DNA of 64,000 bases, from NCBI RefSeq assembly GCF_040954645.1, contig NC_092813.1, positions 21,645,235 to 21,709,234 on the forward strand, in the 5' to 3' direction. A model generated the notes under the pieces. The model saw only the letters and a program-made list of their open reading frames with translations. It ran no database searches and was not told the origin of the DNA. Source of the stretch: Diabrotica undecimpunctata. Taxonomy: Eukaryota > Arthropoda > Insecta > Coleoptera > Chrysomelidae. Of this stretch, positions 9,209 to 20,870 are shown piece after piece. The position numbers and the translations under genes were made by a program. The first letter of the stretch is position 1, and every line of letters begins with the position of its first letter.

Positions 9209-11990
9209 ATGAGTAGTTTAAAGTTTGCTCATATAAACTCTAGATCGCTAGTTGCGCATTTTATTGATGTAAAAGAACTTATTTTGAAAAATGATTTAGA
9301 TATTTTGGGTATACGTGAAACATGGTTAAAGGAATCAATATCCAGTAAAAACATTAATATACCTGGCTATAACTTTGAGCGAGTCGACAGGAATAAAAAT
9401 GACACAGGTGGAGGTGTAGGTATTTACATAAAATGTAATATAAATTATGTGCTGATTAAGTCATCAAATGAAATTGAAAAGATATGGTTAAAACTCTCTC
9501 TTCGTTATGAAACACTAGCTATTGGTGTTTTATATAATCCTTATGGAGCATTTTATAAAACTTTCTTTGGAGTTTTGGAAACAACTTTATCATCAGTACT
9601 GCCAAGTGTAGATCATTTACTCTGTTTGGGCGATTTTAATGTTGATCTGTTAAATACCAATAATTATTCCACACAGTTCATTACAGATGTATTAGATGGT
9701 CTTGGACTAAGGCAGATGGTAAATCAAGCAACTAGAATCACCCAGTTCACATCGACTCTGCTTGATTATGTAATCACATCTACTGAGGATAAAGTCTATT
9801 GAAGTAAAACATATCCCAGAAATAAGCGATCATGAATTGGTTGTTTTAAAATTTGGTTGTGATGTCAAATCTAATACAAATAAATTTATTACTACTCGGA
9901 ATTTCAAAAATTTAAATTACAGTTAATTTAAATCATATCTGGAATCCGCGGAGAATAATTTATGAATTGCCAGATATAGACAGTAAAGTCGATTTTCTCT
10001 CTAATAATATCACTACTTTACTTCACATACATGTTTCATATCAGACTTTTAGAATCTCAAAGAAATATGCTCCATGGATAACTAATGCCATCAAGCAATT
10101 AATATTAGATAGGGTAAAGCACTTACTACTTACGAGGTTACTAAAAATATAAATCAATTGAATGACTACAAAGTATTGCGTAACTTAGTAATAGCCATGA
10201 CTACGAGGGAGAAAAAATCATATTTTAAAAACATACATGATCAATCTTCTAAAGATATGTGGAATAATTTAAAATAGTTGGTAAATAATTGCAAAACCAA
10301 AAATAACTTTAAAATAAAAAACGTGTGGAATGCAAACGAGATAAATAAACACTTTATTAAAGTCATACCAAACATAAAAGCTTACATTGATACACAAATA
10401 TTCTATGAAAACAACTTTAAGTATTCTCTCAGTTCTTGTCTTAACTTTAAACCAGTATCTGAAATTAATATTTTGCATATTATTATTAATATTAAACGTA
10501 AAACTATTGGTAATGATGGTATTAAAATATTAACGCTGCAACTGTTTATTCCCTTTCTTCTACCGTAGATCACACATATCATTAACTGTTGCTTAACAAA
10601 TTCAATTTTTCCCAGTAAATGGAAACGGGCACATATTATTCCTTTACCGAAGACTAAAATTACAGAAAGCATTAAAGAGTTAAGACCAGTAACTGTACTG
10701 CCTACATTATCTAAAATTTTGGAAAAGGTAATCGATATTCAGTTACAAACGCATTTGAAAAATAACAACATAATCTCTACGATGCAGTCCGGTTTTAGGT
10801 CCAGATATAGCTGTCTTTCTGCTTTATTAAATATTACAGATGATATTTTTAGAGCCTATGACCAAAACAAAATATCAATTCGAATTCTTCTAGACTACTC
10901 AAAAGCTTTTGATACAATTAACCATAATTTGTTATTCTCTATTTTAAAATATATTGGTCTAGAAGCGAGAGCAGTTAATCTAATGAAATCCTATCTTTCT
11001 AATAGATGTCAAGCAGTAAAACTTAATCAAAATATTTCTCCATTTCTAGATCTTAATACTGATGTGCCTCAAGGATCTATATTAGGTCCAATTTTATTCT
11101 CTATACACATATTTAATTTTCCTTCTGTGTTTTTGTCCTGTTCACAACATTATTATGCAGACGATACCCAACTCTATATGTCATTTTATCCAAATGAGTG
11201 TAATCAAGCGGTAAATGCAATAAATCATGACCTTCTTCAGCTGCAGATTTTTTCTCAAAATCATTGTTTAAAATTGAATACATTAAAAACTCAGGGTATC
11301 ATTTTTGGGAGGAATCTCCATAGGAAAATATTTTTATAGAATTATGCCAATCAAATTATCTTAGGAAATGACAATTTAATTTTTAGCAAAAAGATTAAAA
11401 GCCTTGGGGTTTGGTTCGACGAAGATTTAAGGTTTAAATATCATGTAAGTATTTGTTTACAACGAGCTTACGCCGTTTTAAAATTACTGTAACAAAGCCG
11501 CAATTTATTAAGTAGGGCCACAAAGTCATTATTATGTAATGCTCTGGTATTATAAAAATTAAAGTATTGTGACGTGCTTTACAATGCGTGTCTCACTGAA
11601 TTTGATTAATGGAGAATACAGAAATTGCAAAATTCTTGTTTGCGTTTGATTTTTGGCATCAGGAAATTTTAAAGGATAAGTCATGTTTTCACTGTAGTCA
11701 AGTGGCTAAATATGAAAAATCGTCGGAAACTCCATGCTTTATGTTTTTACCATGAAATAATTCAAGAGAGAGTTCCACCATACCTGTACAATCGAATAAC
11801 TTATAGGACGGAGGTTCATAATCTTAATCTTAGACACAAGAATACCCTCACTTTACCTAAACATACAACATCCTTTTTTAAACGTTCATTTTCATATTCA
11901 ATTGCTTGCAATATTAACAGTTTGTCCTAAAATATTAAAAATCTGTCTAGACTTAAGTTCAAGAGATTAATTTATGAGCAGTTGTTCGCT
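9209..11990 (+). pseudogene. LINE ORF2: APE endonuclease and reverse transcriptase
   Basis: Segment 9209-9802 is an APE-type endonuclease. It starts MSSLKFAHINSRSL, carries LGIRETWL (the usual E of SETWL retained as ETW), GGGVGIYIK and LCLGDFNVDL, and has the LLDYVI motif. A frameshift at about 9795 leads to EISDHELVVLKF, the terminal SDH motif. The linker (9967-10570) is degraded. RT fingers and palm lie at 10620-11339: RPVTVLPTLSKILEKV, LLDYSKAFDTINH, DVPQGSILGPILF and the catalytic YADDTQLYMSF. The thumb/C-terminal region is at 11712-11930. At least four frameshifts or stops make it dead. The order EN-RT without RNase H fits CR1-like elements. Confidence 0.85.
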
Positions 11991-12226
11991 GAACAGTAAT
12001 TTAAAAATTTAAGAATTAAAAAAAAATAAATACTTTATAATTAATAAATTTAATATGTACTTAATATTTTTATGTTTTATTGTAAATACAATTTCATTCT
12101 TTAGATATAGTCTATCTATCCTATTTTCGGGGGGTTAGGTGGAAGAGCAGTTGTGTGCCGCAGAATCTGGTCCTACTGATATTATATTTCATTGTAAAGA
12201 AAATTTAATCTGTTGTTAATAAAGAC

Positions 12227-12257
<31 letters not shown>
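12227..12257 (+). repeat. (ATT)n tail marking the LINE 3' end
   Basis: An uninterrupted trinucleotide run directly after the LINE 3' UTR (AATAAAGACATTTATT...). Such 3' microsatellites are typical of CR1-like elements and help place the insertion boundary. Confidence 0.7.
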
Positions 12258-12259
<2 letters not shown>

Positions 12260-12888
12260 ATAATGCTGTAATAAAATTTTACCTCGTTAAAATTTTATTT
12301 TTTTCTACCTTTTTTATAACGTCACTCTGATAAAGTGCCATTTTTTTACTGGACCCTTTAATCTGGCCCCTCTCGCCCAGAGTAGTCTGGGCATTAGAAA
12401 CGCCAAAGACTAGATCCTTATGGGTCTAGCCCGTATGATAGAGGTAATTAAATGAATCCATTTTAGGAGGCCTAAGTATCTGAAGGGCTCACAAATGGGC
12501 CCTGCCCCTATCTACCATAACCATAACAATAACAGACCTACGATTACGTATGCAGCAAATGTGCTGAATGCTGAAAACCAACAGGATTTATGTCGACTGC
12601 CCCAACCGACTCTATGTAGGGTATACTAGACCTTCCTCTATTACAAATATAAATGGAAAAAAAAAGACAAAGGAAGGAGCATACAGAAAGCGAATAAGAC
12701 GCCAGAAGCAGGGCGAAAGGGTACTGGGATTAAATCTGGAGAGGCTCTCTAAATAATAATCATTTAAAGTTTAAAACGGTACCAGATGCAATGCAACCTA
12801 AATTTAATTTCGACAAACTGGTTATCCTCGTTTTTTTAGGACATAACCTATGGGAGTCGATTCACAGGTATAACCAAAATTAACATAG
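12258..12888. other. Unassigned; end of Tigger then unknown
   Basis: The first 100 bp or so is probably the displaced Tigger 3' flank. The remainder has slightly higher GC and short frames (for example 12568-12756) with no recognisable domain. Confidence 0.4.
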
Positions 12889-12987
12889 AGGTAATGGATT
12901 TTAACAAGAGCTATGAGTCATCCCAATACAGTACACAAGTTTACCTGTTATTTACAAAGTCATAGCTCTTGTCAAAATCCATTACCT
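12889..12987. repeat. 28-bp inverted repeat hairpin
   Basis: AGGTAATGGATTTTAACAAG... at 12889-12916 pairs with TCATAGCTCTTGTCAAAATC... at 12960-12987. There is one mismatch and a 43-base loop. No ORF. It could be a remnant of a small foldback element. Confidence 0.85.
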
Positions 12988-14455
12988 TTAGTCTTATCTA
13001 TAATATCCAATCTAGAGATAGGAATGAAACATGAACAAGAAGAACAACCTTATAGGATAATTTTGTGATATTTTCTCCAGATATTTCTTTAGAATAGATT
13101 TTAACCAAAATGTGTATTTAAATATATTTTTGTAATCTCGCCTTTACTTTGTACTAATTTTAATAACTATTTTTAATATATTCCATATACAAAATGTTGA
13201 ATAAATTCCTTATACAACAAATATCGCAGTTGTTAATTTATTGGTTACATTTTTAAAGTTAGCAGTTGCATTTATGTTGGAATAAATTGGCGAAGATAGA
13301 AAACTAAATGGCAATTTGTAATTTAAGAAGTATAGTTTAACGTGACTAAGATTTATTTATTTATTCTCTTTGTAAATTGGGGAGATATATCAAACATTAG
13401 GTACATATAGTAAACGAAAATAACTGAAATCTTTTTATGTGGATAAAATTTGTTTATAATAAATTTTATACGTTTAATAAATCGTATTATAGGGTCATAA
13501 CTTTAAAATAGCTTTAATTCAACATCAGATAAATAGATTAATATATAATAATATTAGCTAATATTTTTTCCATTTAATTGAATTCGGAAACTTCAGTTGT
13601 TTAACACCGTCTACCAATTTACAAAATCACTAGCTACAGATAATAATGTAAATGCTAATCAGACTTTTCATGAATTTTTTCGAAGTGCACTTTCCATTTG
13701 TCTTTGACACTGGTTAGTGACCACTACGAAGTCTTTTGCTTCTTCTTCGGTTCTCGGCGTCTATCGGCTGGTTCGTTGTTCATGAGGAGCTTGAGGTCCT
13801 TGTGGTCCAGCTGCAAGTACCATCGAATAACTGTCAATCGGCCCAAATGCGTCGAGAGGCCGGAGCCCAGTAATTTAATGTAGGTCTGAAGGTGTCATTT
13901 TTGAATTTAGATCGATAATAAAATGTGTATTTTAGATTAAAATGAGTTTAAGCTTTTAAACTACGTGAATAAATTATGTTTACATACCAAATCAATAGCA
14001 ATAAATTCCAAATATACAATGAATCTAAATGCATGTTGCAAGTAAAAGATAAGCATAAAGTACATACAAAAAAAGGAAAAAAGTCGGAAATATTCCCAAT
14101 ATCATTTGTGAAGAAATTCTTCGCATAGGTCGGATTTTACTTTTAATTTGAATTTTTCTTATGATACAAGACATATACAGCATCGATCACCTTTAAATAC
14201 TGACGTCAAAAATACCTTTTTATAAATGGAATGTTCCGTATATTTTTATATTTATAAAAAGAGAACTTGTATTTAAATAAACTGATATCAGTTTCAATAA
14301 GTTTTTATAAAGTAGTAAAGTAAATGTTTGCAAAAAGTACTTTCGCTAGTCACAGTCAGGCTGGATAACAGTGTCCAGATGCAACACTACTTTGAGGTGA
14401 AAATTTAAAGAGTTTTATGAACTTTTGCTATGAGACAGAATTTATAAGCAACAAC
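12988..14455. other. No recognisable gene
   Basis: AT-rich. A slightly GC-richer patch at 13690-13880 carries a 61-codon frame, but nothing in it matches a family I know. Confidence 0.45.
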
Positions 14456-15350
14456 GAGAAATAATAATAATAGCTCGTGAACTGAAAAAAATTAATATCG
14501 ATATTGCTGCGCTGAGTGAAACCATAAAAGTAGAAGAAGGTCACCTTAAAGAACATGGCGGTGACTATGCTTTCTTTTGGAAGGAAAAAGCAAAAAATAA
14601 AACCCAAATACACGGCTTAAGCTTTGTTATAAAAAACGACCTCATCGACTATCTTTAAATTCCTTCTGGAATAAATTAAAGGCTTATGACACTCCGCCTT
14701 AAGCTGGTAAATAAACAATGAGCAACCGTAGTTAGTACATACGCATGCACTTTATATTTAGACGTACGATGAGAAGAAAGAGTGCCTTTAATCTCAACTG
14801 GACAGACTTCTTCCCAAGCAGACAAACTCATTATATTGGGAGATTTCAATGCTCATGTCTACTAACAAGTGCTTTAACCAGTACGGATCAGTGTTGGACT
14901 GACTACCGACTAGTGCGGTATATCATGGCTCTTCACATCTTCATGATAAGACGTAATCGTCTTTTTAATTGGTAAGAAAATAAGTAAGAAATAAACTAAC
15001 ACTGCTGGACTTACGCACAACGAAAAGTTGACAAAATTGAAGGAAATACTGACTGCCAAGCTTATTGATATATATTTTGATGACATTGAGGAGCATTGGT
15101 CAAAGTTTAAATCAGCAATACTCTCATCTGCTAAAGAAACTGTTGAATATATTAAAAGAAAACAGGAATAATTAAATGAAAATGATAACAGAATATGTTC
15201 AGAATGTTCAGAAACATAGATAACAAACGTAATTTGTACATCGCTTGGCAAAACGACCCCAATTCAGTTGCATAATATCAATACTACATAAGAGCTGAAG
15301 CGGATGTACAGAAGCAAACAGCAAAGTAAAAACGAATGCAGTAATGCGAA
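14456..15350 (+). pseudogene. LINE endonuclease fragment (RTE-like)
   Basis: Plus-strand segments in shifting frames give ARELKKINIDIAALSETIK (the endonuclease SET motif), a GGDYAFFWKEKAKNKTQIHG block with VIKNDLIDYL, then ADKLIILGDFNAHV near 14820 (GDFN catalytic motif). Further on are DDIEEHWSKFKSAILSSAKE near 15080 and IAWQNDPNS near 15245. This order matches the endonuclease and linker of insect endonuclease/reverse transcriptase LINEs. RT is not present downstream, and numerous stops interrupt it. Confidence 0.75.
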
Positions 15351-15494
15351 ATCAAATTCAGGAGGGAATACCGGATCTGGGTGAAAGTAACCACACCAGG
15401 ATATCTAAGACTCCATCTTGGAGTAAGTAACTCTATATTTAAGGCAGAGATTGATTTAATCTTGCAGTGTACAACAGAAATCGATAAGAGCACA

Positions 15495-15895
15495 AATAGT
15501 TAAGCAGCCCTCAGGGCTGCTAAGGTCTAAGATAGTCTTTAGGCTAGTGTGGAAAGTCCGAGAACAGTGTCACACTAATATGGGTACTAAGACATCGAGG
15601 AATATATGGCAATACAAGAGCTAATGAACGTGCTAAAACAGGATAAGATAAAATATTTCGGTCCATGGCGGACCTTAAGAGAACCAAAAGCACTATCCGC
15701 AATCAGATATATTGGATCCGAACATAACATAACTCCCAGTTGATATGTATACCTGGTCAAGTATATAGCAAAATATATATTGACTATACACATGCATATT
15801 AGGGGTGAATTTCTGAAGAAAATAAGCAAGGACCAACTCAGGAGCATACCAGGCTTTCTTACTGGAAATGTGCCAGTCAAGGGACCTTGATGCCA
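15495..15895 (+). pseudogene. LINE RNase H domain fragment
   Basis: The plus strand reads AALRAAKV near 15502 (remnant of the SSQAAL stretch of LINE RNase H). It continues with a degraded helix, a GxxNxRANE region near 15600-15625, KYFGPWRTLREPKALSAIR, and ISKDQLRSIPGFLTGNVPVK. The last corresponds to the LSRxQLRxIxGLLTGHxPL tail that follows RNase H in R1/I-type LINEs. Several frameshifts. Confidence 0.55.
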
Positions 15896-15944
15896 AAATT
15901 AAATTTAATGATAAAACAATGAGAACTTGATTTCTTTCTCATGT

Positions 15945-16143
15945 GATGTACTTTTACTATGTGTTTACACTTTATAGCCTTTAACTGAATAAGTTGAGGA
16001 GAGGAGTGTTTGTCCCAAGTTGGTCATTCAGAAGTATATCTATATTTTTTAGTTTATTAATTTCCATAAATTTTAATAAAGGTAGCTAAAGGCCTTTATT
16101 TTGAATGTTGAGAATTTGAAATTGGTCGTTAAAAGAATGATTC
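15945..16143 (-). pseudogene. Penelope-like element 3' end, inverted copy
   Basis: The minus strand reads NHSFNDQFQILNIQNKGL, a stop, and then LKNIDILLNDQLGTNTPLLN to a stop. This is the region after the GIY-YIG domain plus 3' UTR of a Penelope-like retroelement. The same 200 bp appears inverted at 16475-16672, so two 3' ends point outward from a common centre. Confidence 0.7.
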
Positions 16144-16289
16144 AAAAGAATGGAAAGACTAAAGACCATTAGATAAAAAGCCCAGTACCTTTTCTTTGAT
16201 TACATATATAGGCAAGATATCAACAAAAATAGCCAAACACATAAAAAAACAATAATACCAGCTTTCAAAACAAAATTATTAAGAACAAC

Positions 16290-16800
16290 AAGAGCCAAAA
16301 GAAATTGCACTTAAACAGTGAGGTATACAAATTTACACGTGGTGACCACCCAAAAACTTACATCGGTCAAACTGATAGAACCTTTAACAAACGTATAACA
16401 CAACACAAAAGGGCTTTTAATAATCGAAAAACAGAAAAACAGATTCTACGTACGCACTTCACATTATAGATAATAATCATTCTTTTAACGACCAATTTTA
16501 ATTTCTCCCCATTTAAAATAAAGGCTTTAGGCTATCTTTATTATATTCTGTAGAAATAAATAAATTAAAAAATATAAATATATAAATCTGAACGATCAAC
16601 TTAAAATAAACAACTCTCCCCTGTTCAAATTATTTACTTATCAACTATAAAGTGTACACATAGTAAAAATACATCCCTTGAGTAAGGCACTCTGCCGAAA
16701 CAGCTGTAGTAAAAATCAGTTGTAACAAATTTTGTGAAAGTGTAGAAAAAAATGTTTTACAATTAACTTTCGTCAAGCAACGATTGAATCCATCACTTAT
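16290..16800 (+). pseudogene. Penelope-like element: GIY-YIG endonuclease end and 3' UTR
   Basis: At about 16320-16470 the plus strand encodes a decayed GIY-YIG core: VYKFTRGDHPKTYIGQTDRT, then FNKRITQHKRAFNNRKTEKQ. GIY-YIG endonucleases occur C-terminal to the RT of Penelope-like elements and nick the target. The 3' part (16475-16672) is the inverted partner of 15945-16143. RT is absent, so this is a 5'-truncated copy. The 3' UTR continues with the hammerhead-like motif noted separately. Confidence 0.75.
16676..16710 (+). ncRNA. Degenerate hammerhead-ribozyme-like motif in Penelope 3' UTR
   Basis: The sequence has TTGAGTAAGGC-ACTCT-GCC followed by GAAAC-AGCTG-TA. This parallels a hammerhead core (CUGANGA, stem II, GAAA, very short stem III, UH). 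Stem II is GGC/GCC. The first core box is degraded (C3 and G8 positions altered). Penelope-like elements are known to carry hammerhead ribozymes with very short helix III. Activity is unlikely in this copy. Confidence 0.4.
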
Positions 16801-17829
16801 CTAAAACTAAAAATCGACAGTTAACCCGAAGCAGTCAACCATACCTTGCATACTAACATAAGCACTAGATAGCAGATGACAAATACATGTTGAAGATTAC
16901 CAAGTAACTCCAAAAATTTATGGTACCGATCCAGTGGATCTCTACTATCTGGTCCAGAATTCTGCAATAGGTATCATAAATAGATATCATGAACAGGAAG
17001 TCAAAGGCGGCAATACATCATTGGTGAATGATCGCAGAAAGCGCAACATCATGGTGTATAAGAAAAAGCTTCCGAAATAAATAACACATATTTTGAATTG
17101 AGAGGATTATATATGGAAAGTAGACTAATTTATGAAGTTCTTAAAAAAAGAGTCCAAAAATAAAGGTCAATGCATTGTAGTTTTTGATGCAACTTTTTGA
17201 ATTTATTTTAAACTTATCATTTATTTTCTAGTTACTTTTCACTCATCGATTGTGGTTTACATCCTCAAAGTATTTGTGATATTCTTATATACTGCTATCG
17301 ACGGACAATGTTTCAAGTTAAAAGACAACTAAATGGAATTGAATGATGAAGTAAAAACCAGGAAAATATTTTTTGATTAGTGTATTAAAATATTTTATAA
17401 AATAATAATAAACAATATTTCTTGCAACAAACATTTACAAAATATTAAGTATGTTTTGGTGCATATGATCATTTAGAAGTAACCATTACCGAATATATAA
17501 ACCTTTTAAACCATTTTAATAAAAAATTAACAACTTAAAATAAATTTATTTAACAAAATTTTTAAATGTTACAGTAATGAATGTATATTTTATTGGTCAT
17601 TGTAACTTTTGGAAGCAGGCCGTAGAGTAATATCCCATACTTTTCATAATACAGGACAGCATAGTCCGTCATTCCACTCATCGATTTATTTTTATGATCG
17701 TGTTAAGTGAATGAACCGAAAACTAGGCCCAGGCTCTCGTTTGGTATGCATTAACGTTTCATGCTGAGATTTTTACGAGATAGTTATTAGGACTTGTCTT
17801 GGCAGGACTATTTCTATCAGCCTTGAATT
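16801..17829. other. No recognisable gene
   Basis: AT-rich, with scattered short frames. A 40-codon stretch near 16920-17050 is open but unmatched. Confidence 0.45.
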
Positions 17830-18440
17830 TAGGCCATTCTGACAGCAGAGTTAGTTTCAAGCTAGTTCTGGAATGCAAAGGGACCCTAGCTATAACTATA
17901 TACAAACAAGTTCAACAATTTGGTATGGGTACCGGAATACTTAGGTGTAGACGGTAATGAACAGCTGGGGTCTTTGAAACTCGGGTCTCGTCGTCACTGC
18001 CTCCACTGGAAGAGTGCCAGACTGGAACCTATGATTGGAGTAATATTTAGTATTGACCGGGATAGTATTAAGAAGCTTCTCACCCAAAAGTTTTAGAGCT
18101 ACTAAAGAACTTGTGAAAGTGTGAGATAGACTAGATTTTATGTAGCAGAGTCATTTAAAAGTCTCACAACTTTATTCCTCCTATTTAATCCTTAATCGTA
18201 GAATTCTCTTTGGCGGTCACCATATTTACTGTTCACGACGAAAGAATCTACTTCGATTAATAGATAACTTAAAGTGCCATCTATGTGAGAAGGAGGAGAA
18301 AATATCCTCAGATGTCCTTTGAAGGTAGCCAGCACAGGTTTACCGAAGGTGACAAAACCTTGCTTTGGCATTCATTCAGCCGAGATAAGTGAAAGAGATA
18401 TTCTTGTGACATTTTATTGGGCCATGAGTATATTAAGGAA
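17830..18440 (+). pseudogene. LINE RNase H and C-terminal domain, decayed
   Basis: The plus strand gives GHSDSRVSFKLVLECKGTLA (DSR motif of RNase H). A frame switch leads to NLVWVPEYLGVDGNEQLGSL, matching the WVPGHxGxxGNExAD active-site block. It is followed by FSIDRDSIKKLLTQKF and, after stops, ILFGGHHIYCSRRKNLLRLI with NLKCHLCEKEEK, the zinc-finger-like CxxC tail of R1/I-type LINEs. Further C-terminal homology (HSAEISERDILVTFYW) runs to about 18430. Confidence 0.65.
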
Positions 18441-18660
18441 CTAGATAGCTTGGACAGCAGGTATACATTCAGACATTAGGCTTTTGCTGATCGTAGTGGA
18501 TAACAAACGGCTAGGAATAACGTTGCTCTCGAACTTGCCGACGACCAGGTCATTGCAGGCTCAGTCCGGGGATATGGCACTACCTTCTTTAAGAGATAAG
18601 AATTTGTGAAACAAGAAAGTACTTTATTGTAGCCGTATGATTTCAGATAAATGAACTAAG

Positions 18661-18844
18661 AACTTGAGAAGACAATAATAGGTACAACAGGTTAATGACA
18701 ATAACAAGGTAAATAAATAAACTTGTTACAGAATAATACAAATAGGGATATGAACTTGAGAAGACAATAATAGGTACAACAGGTTAATGACAATAACAAG
18801 GTAAATAAATAAACTTGTTACAGAATAATACAAATAGGGATATG
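18661..18844 (+). repeat. Perfect 92-bp tandem duplication
   Basis: AACTTGAGAAGACAATAATA... at 18661-18752 is repeated without visible change at 18753-18844. No coding content. Identity implies recent slippage or an assembly duplication. Confidence 0.95.
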
Positions 18845-19029
18845 AATAATAGTCTTATGTCAAAAATGGATATCATGAGCATTAAGGTAATTACATAGAT
18901 CATCATGTTTGACGAGTAGATTATCTAAAATATACAAGCAGTTCTGCTATCAGCAATATACGCAACTTGATAAAAGCCTTTATTAATTTAAACAGTTAAT
19001 TTTTGTAAAACGCATTTCTTCACTCTATA

Positions 19030-20868
19030 CAGTCGACTCTCGTTAATACGAAACTCGAGAGACTCTTAAAATATTACGAATTATTGAGTGTTTGAAATAT
19101 CAAATGATTTGAAATTTGTAAAAAAAAATAAACTTCGAATTATTAAGTGTTGATCAATGATTATTTATTAACTGCTATTCTATAACAATGACAAAAGTTT
19201 AGAAGTACATTCGTGTACATACATGTATGTATTCTTATTGTGCATTAATCAATCTTTTTTTAAGAAAAAAAGTGCCTGACATGCTTTTTCATCTCTTTCA
19301 TTTTGTATACACAAGGTTTGTAAGGTATCTAATGAGACAATCTGACAACAAAGTCAGAAACACTCACACCGCTAATGTCAACTAATGGTTCTATTGCTGG
19401 TTGCATAAGTATTGGAAGATTTTCCTGATCTTCTTGTAAGAAACCGGATTTTTTGAAGCAGTTGAGAATTGTTAGAGGTGTTATACCTCTCCATGTCTTG
19501 TCAATAAGTAAAATAGCTGTCAAAACCGTGATATTTTCAGTTAGCTTTGTCAAGAGATTCTAAAACGAGCTTAACAATTTCTTTGCGATAGAATGTCTTA
19601 AAATTATGGATGATCCCTTAGTCCAATGGTTGCAATTTTGAAGTTGTATTTGGCGGAAAGAAGTAGAGTTCCACGTTTTAAAATGTAGGAGGACTGTTGT
19701 GGACAGTGCAATGCTTAAAATAGTAAAATTTTTTGCTTTTTAATGTCCCCATTAACTGTTAAAAGCCAATTGTTAAAAAGCTCTGTCGTCATCCAAGCTT
19801 TTTTGTTAGCACGATAATCCATAAGAAACGATTTCACACCTTTGAAACATCGCAATTTCACTAAAGGTGTAAGTTTTTCTGATCCGTCTATATTTACTGC
19901 AAGTAAAACTGTTAACCTCTCTTTACAATGTTTTCCCCCATGACATTTTTCATCTTTAAAAGTAAGCGTCTTACTTTTAAAGTTACGTCCGGTAAACTTA
20001 CGTCCGGTAAACATTTGATATATAGGCCAGTTCCATCAGTATTAAAAATATCGCGGACATCATAGTTTTCAATCAAGGTCTTCAATTTATCGTGCCAATC
20101 TAAGCAAACTGCATCATCAACACTTCCACTTTCCCCACAAACTTTTTTAAACACAACTAGATTTCTCTTTTTGAAATTTGTAAGCCACTCTTCACTTGAT
20201 GCTTAGAGTAGACGCGAAGTCTTTTGCTTTTTGCTTCAACAAGTTTCCGCTAATATACACTTTTTGTCCTCTACACTGTCTTAGCCAAATAACCAGACTT
20301 TCTTCCAGACGAGGAAATTCACGTTTAGTAGTTCTTTCCGTACTCAAGCAAATTGAGCAGCATTAATTTTCTCCTTGTGCTTTATTACAGTTGAGAGAGT
20401 ACTCAGAGAAATCTTAAATTCTTTTGCAACATCACTTTTCTTCTCACCTTCCTCTACTTTTTGGATTAACTTCTTCTTTTCAGCAATCGTCAAACATTTA
20501 TACTTTCTAGGGCTCATGACTAACAAGATTTTAATCTGTATACCAAAGAGTAACAGTAACTAATAACTAAACAAACCAATTCGTGAGAAGTGTGTAGTCA
20601 AATTAATCATAACAACAACAAAAGTGCGTTGATACAAGTTTGAACTGTACTTTCCCTCTCTTTCTCTCTGCAACTTTAAAATGCCGATGAGTTCGAAGTA
20701 ACGCGGCGTTTTGTTATATAGCAATGATTTTTTCGTTCGAATTACCAAGTGCACAAAAATGTGTTAATTTAGTTCGAAATATAACGAGATTTTGTAGGGA
20801 ACTCGTAATAACTTTGAACTATAGAGAGATTCGAATTATCACAGGTTTGAATTAGCGCGAGTCGGCTG
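19030..20868 (-). mobile_element. Complete Tigger/pogo-like element
   Basis: The element runs from CAGTCGACTCTCGTTAAT to ...AGCGCGAGTCGGCTG with TA on both sides (19028-19029, 20869-20870). The inverted termini match over about 26 bp (CAGTCGACTCTCGTTAATAC versus CAGCCGACTCGCGCTAATTC). Length is 1839 bp. It contains one transposase pseudogene on the minus strand. Confidence 0.85.
19255..20517 (-). pseudogene. Tigger/CENP-B-like transposase, decayed
   Basis: The start is MSPRKYKCLTIAEKKKLIQK, the CENP-B N-terminal HTH (KSDVAKEFKISLSTLSTVIK). A stop follows at 20344. The second HTH region is degraded. The DDE core is seen as DIFNTDGTGLYIKCLPD (first Asp), then after a frameshift GGKHCKERLTVLLAVNIDGS and KSFLMDYRANKKAWMTTELF. 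The C-terminal third (20 kb down to 19.25 kb) is open only in pieces. The family binds terminal repeats and transposes at TA. It is non-functional here. Confidence 0.85.
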
Positions 20869-20870
20869 TA

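Larger units (their letters stand above)
7930..12257 (+). mobile_element. Near full-length two-ORF LINE inserted in the Tigger element
   Basis: The element has a short 5' UTR (from about GGATAGGATATAATAGATAG), ORF1, a 440-bp inter-ORF gap, an APE-endonuclease/RT ORF2, a 3' UTR and a terminal (ATT)n tail. The organisation and the FP-like ORF1 C terminus suggest the CR1/Jockey side of non-LTR retrotransposons. Several frameshifts inactivate ORF2. The upstream flank is the 3' UTR of the Tigger pseudogene. Exact ends and target duplication are uncertain because both junctions are A/T repeats. Confidence 0.8.

Noticed and set aside
13698..13883. GC-richer 61-codon frame
   Set aside because: No recognisable domain on either strand; could be an old coding fragment but unsupported.
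18460..18590. Possible extra RNase H fragment (NNVALELADDQV)
   Set aside because: Only a weak resemblance to GNxxADELA and no surrounding motif; not claimed.
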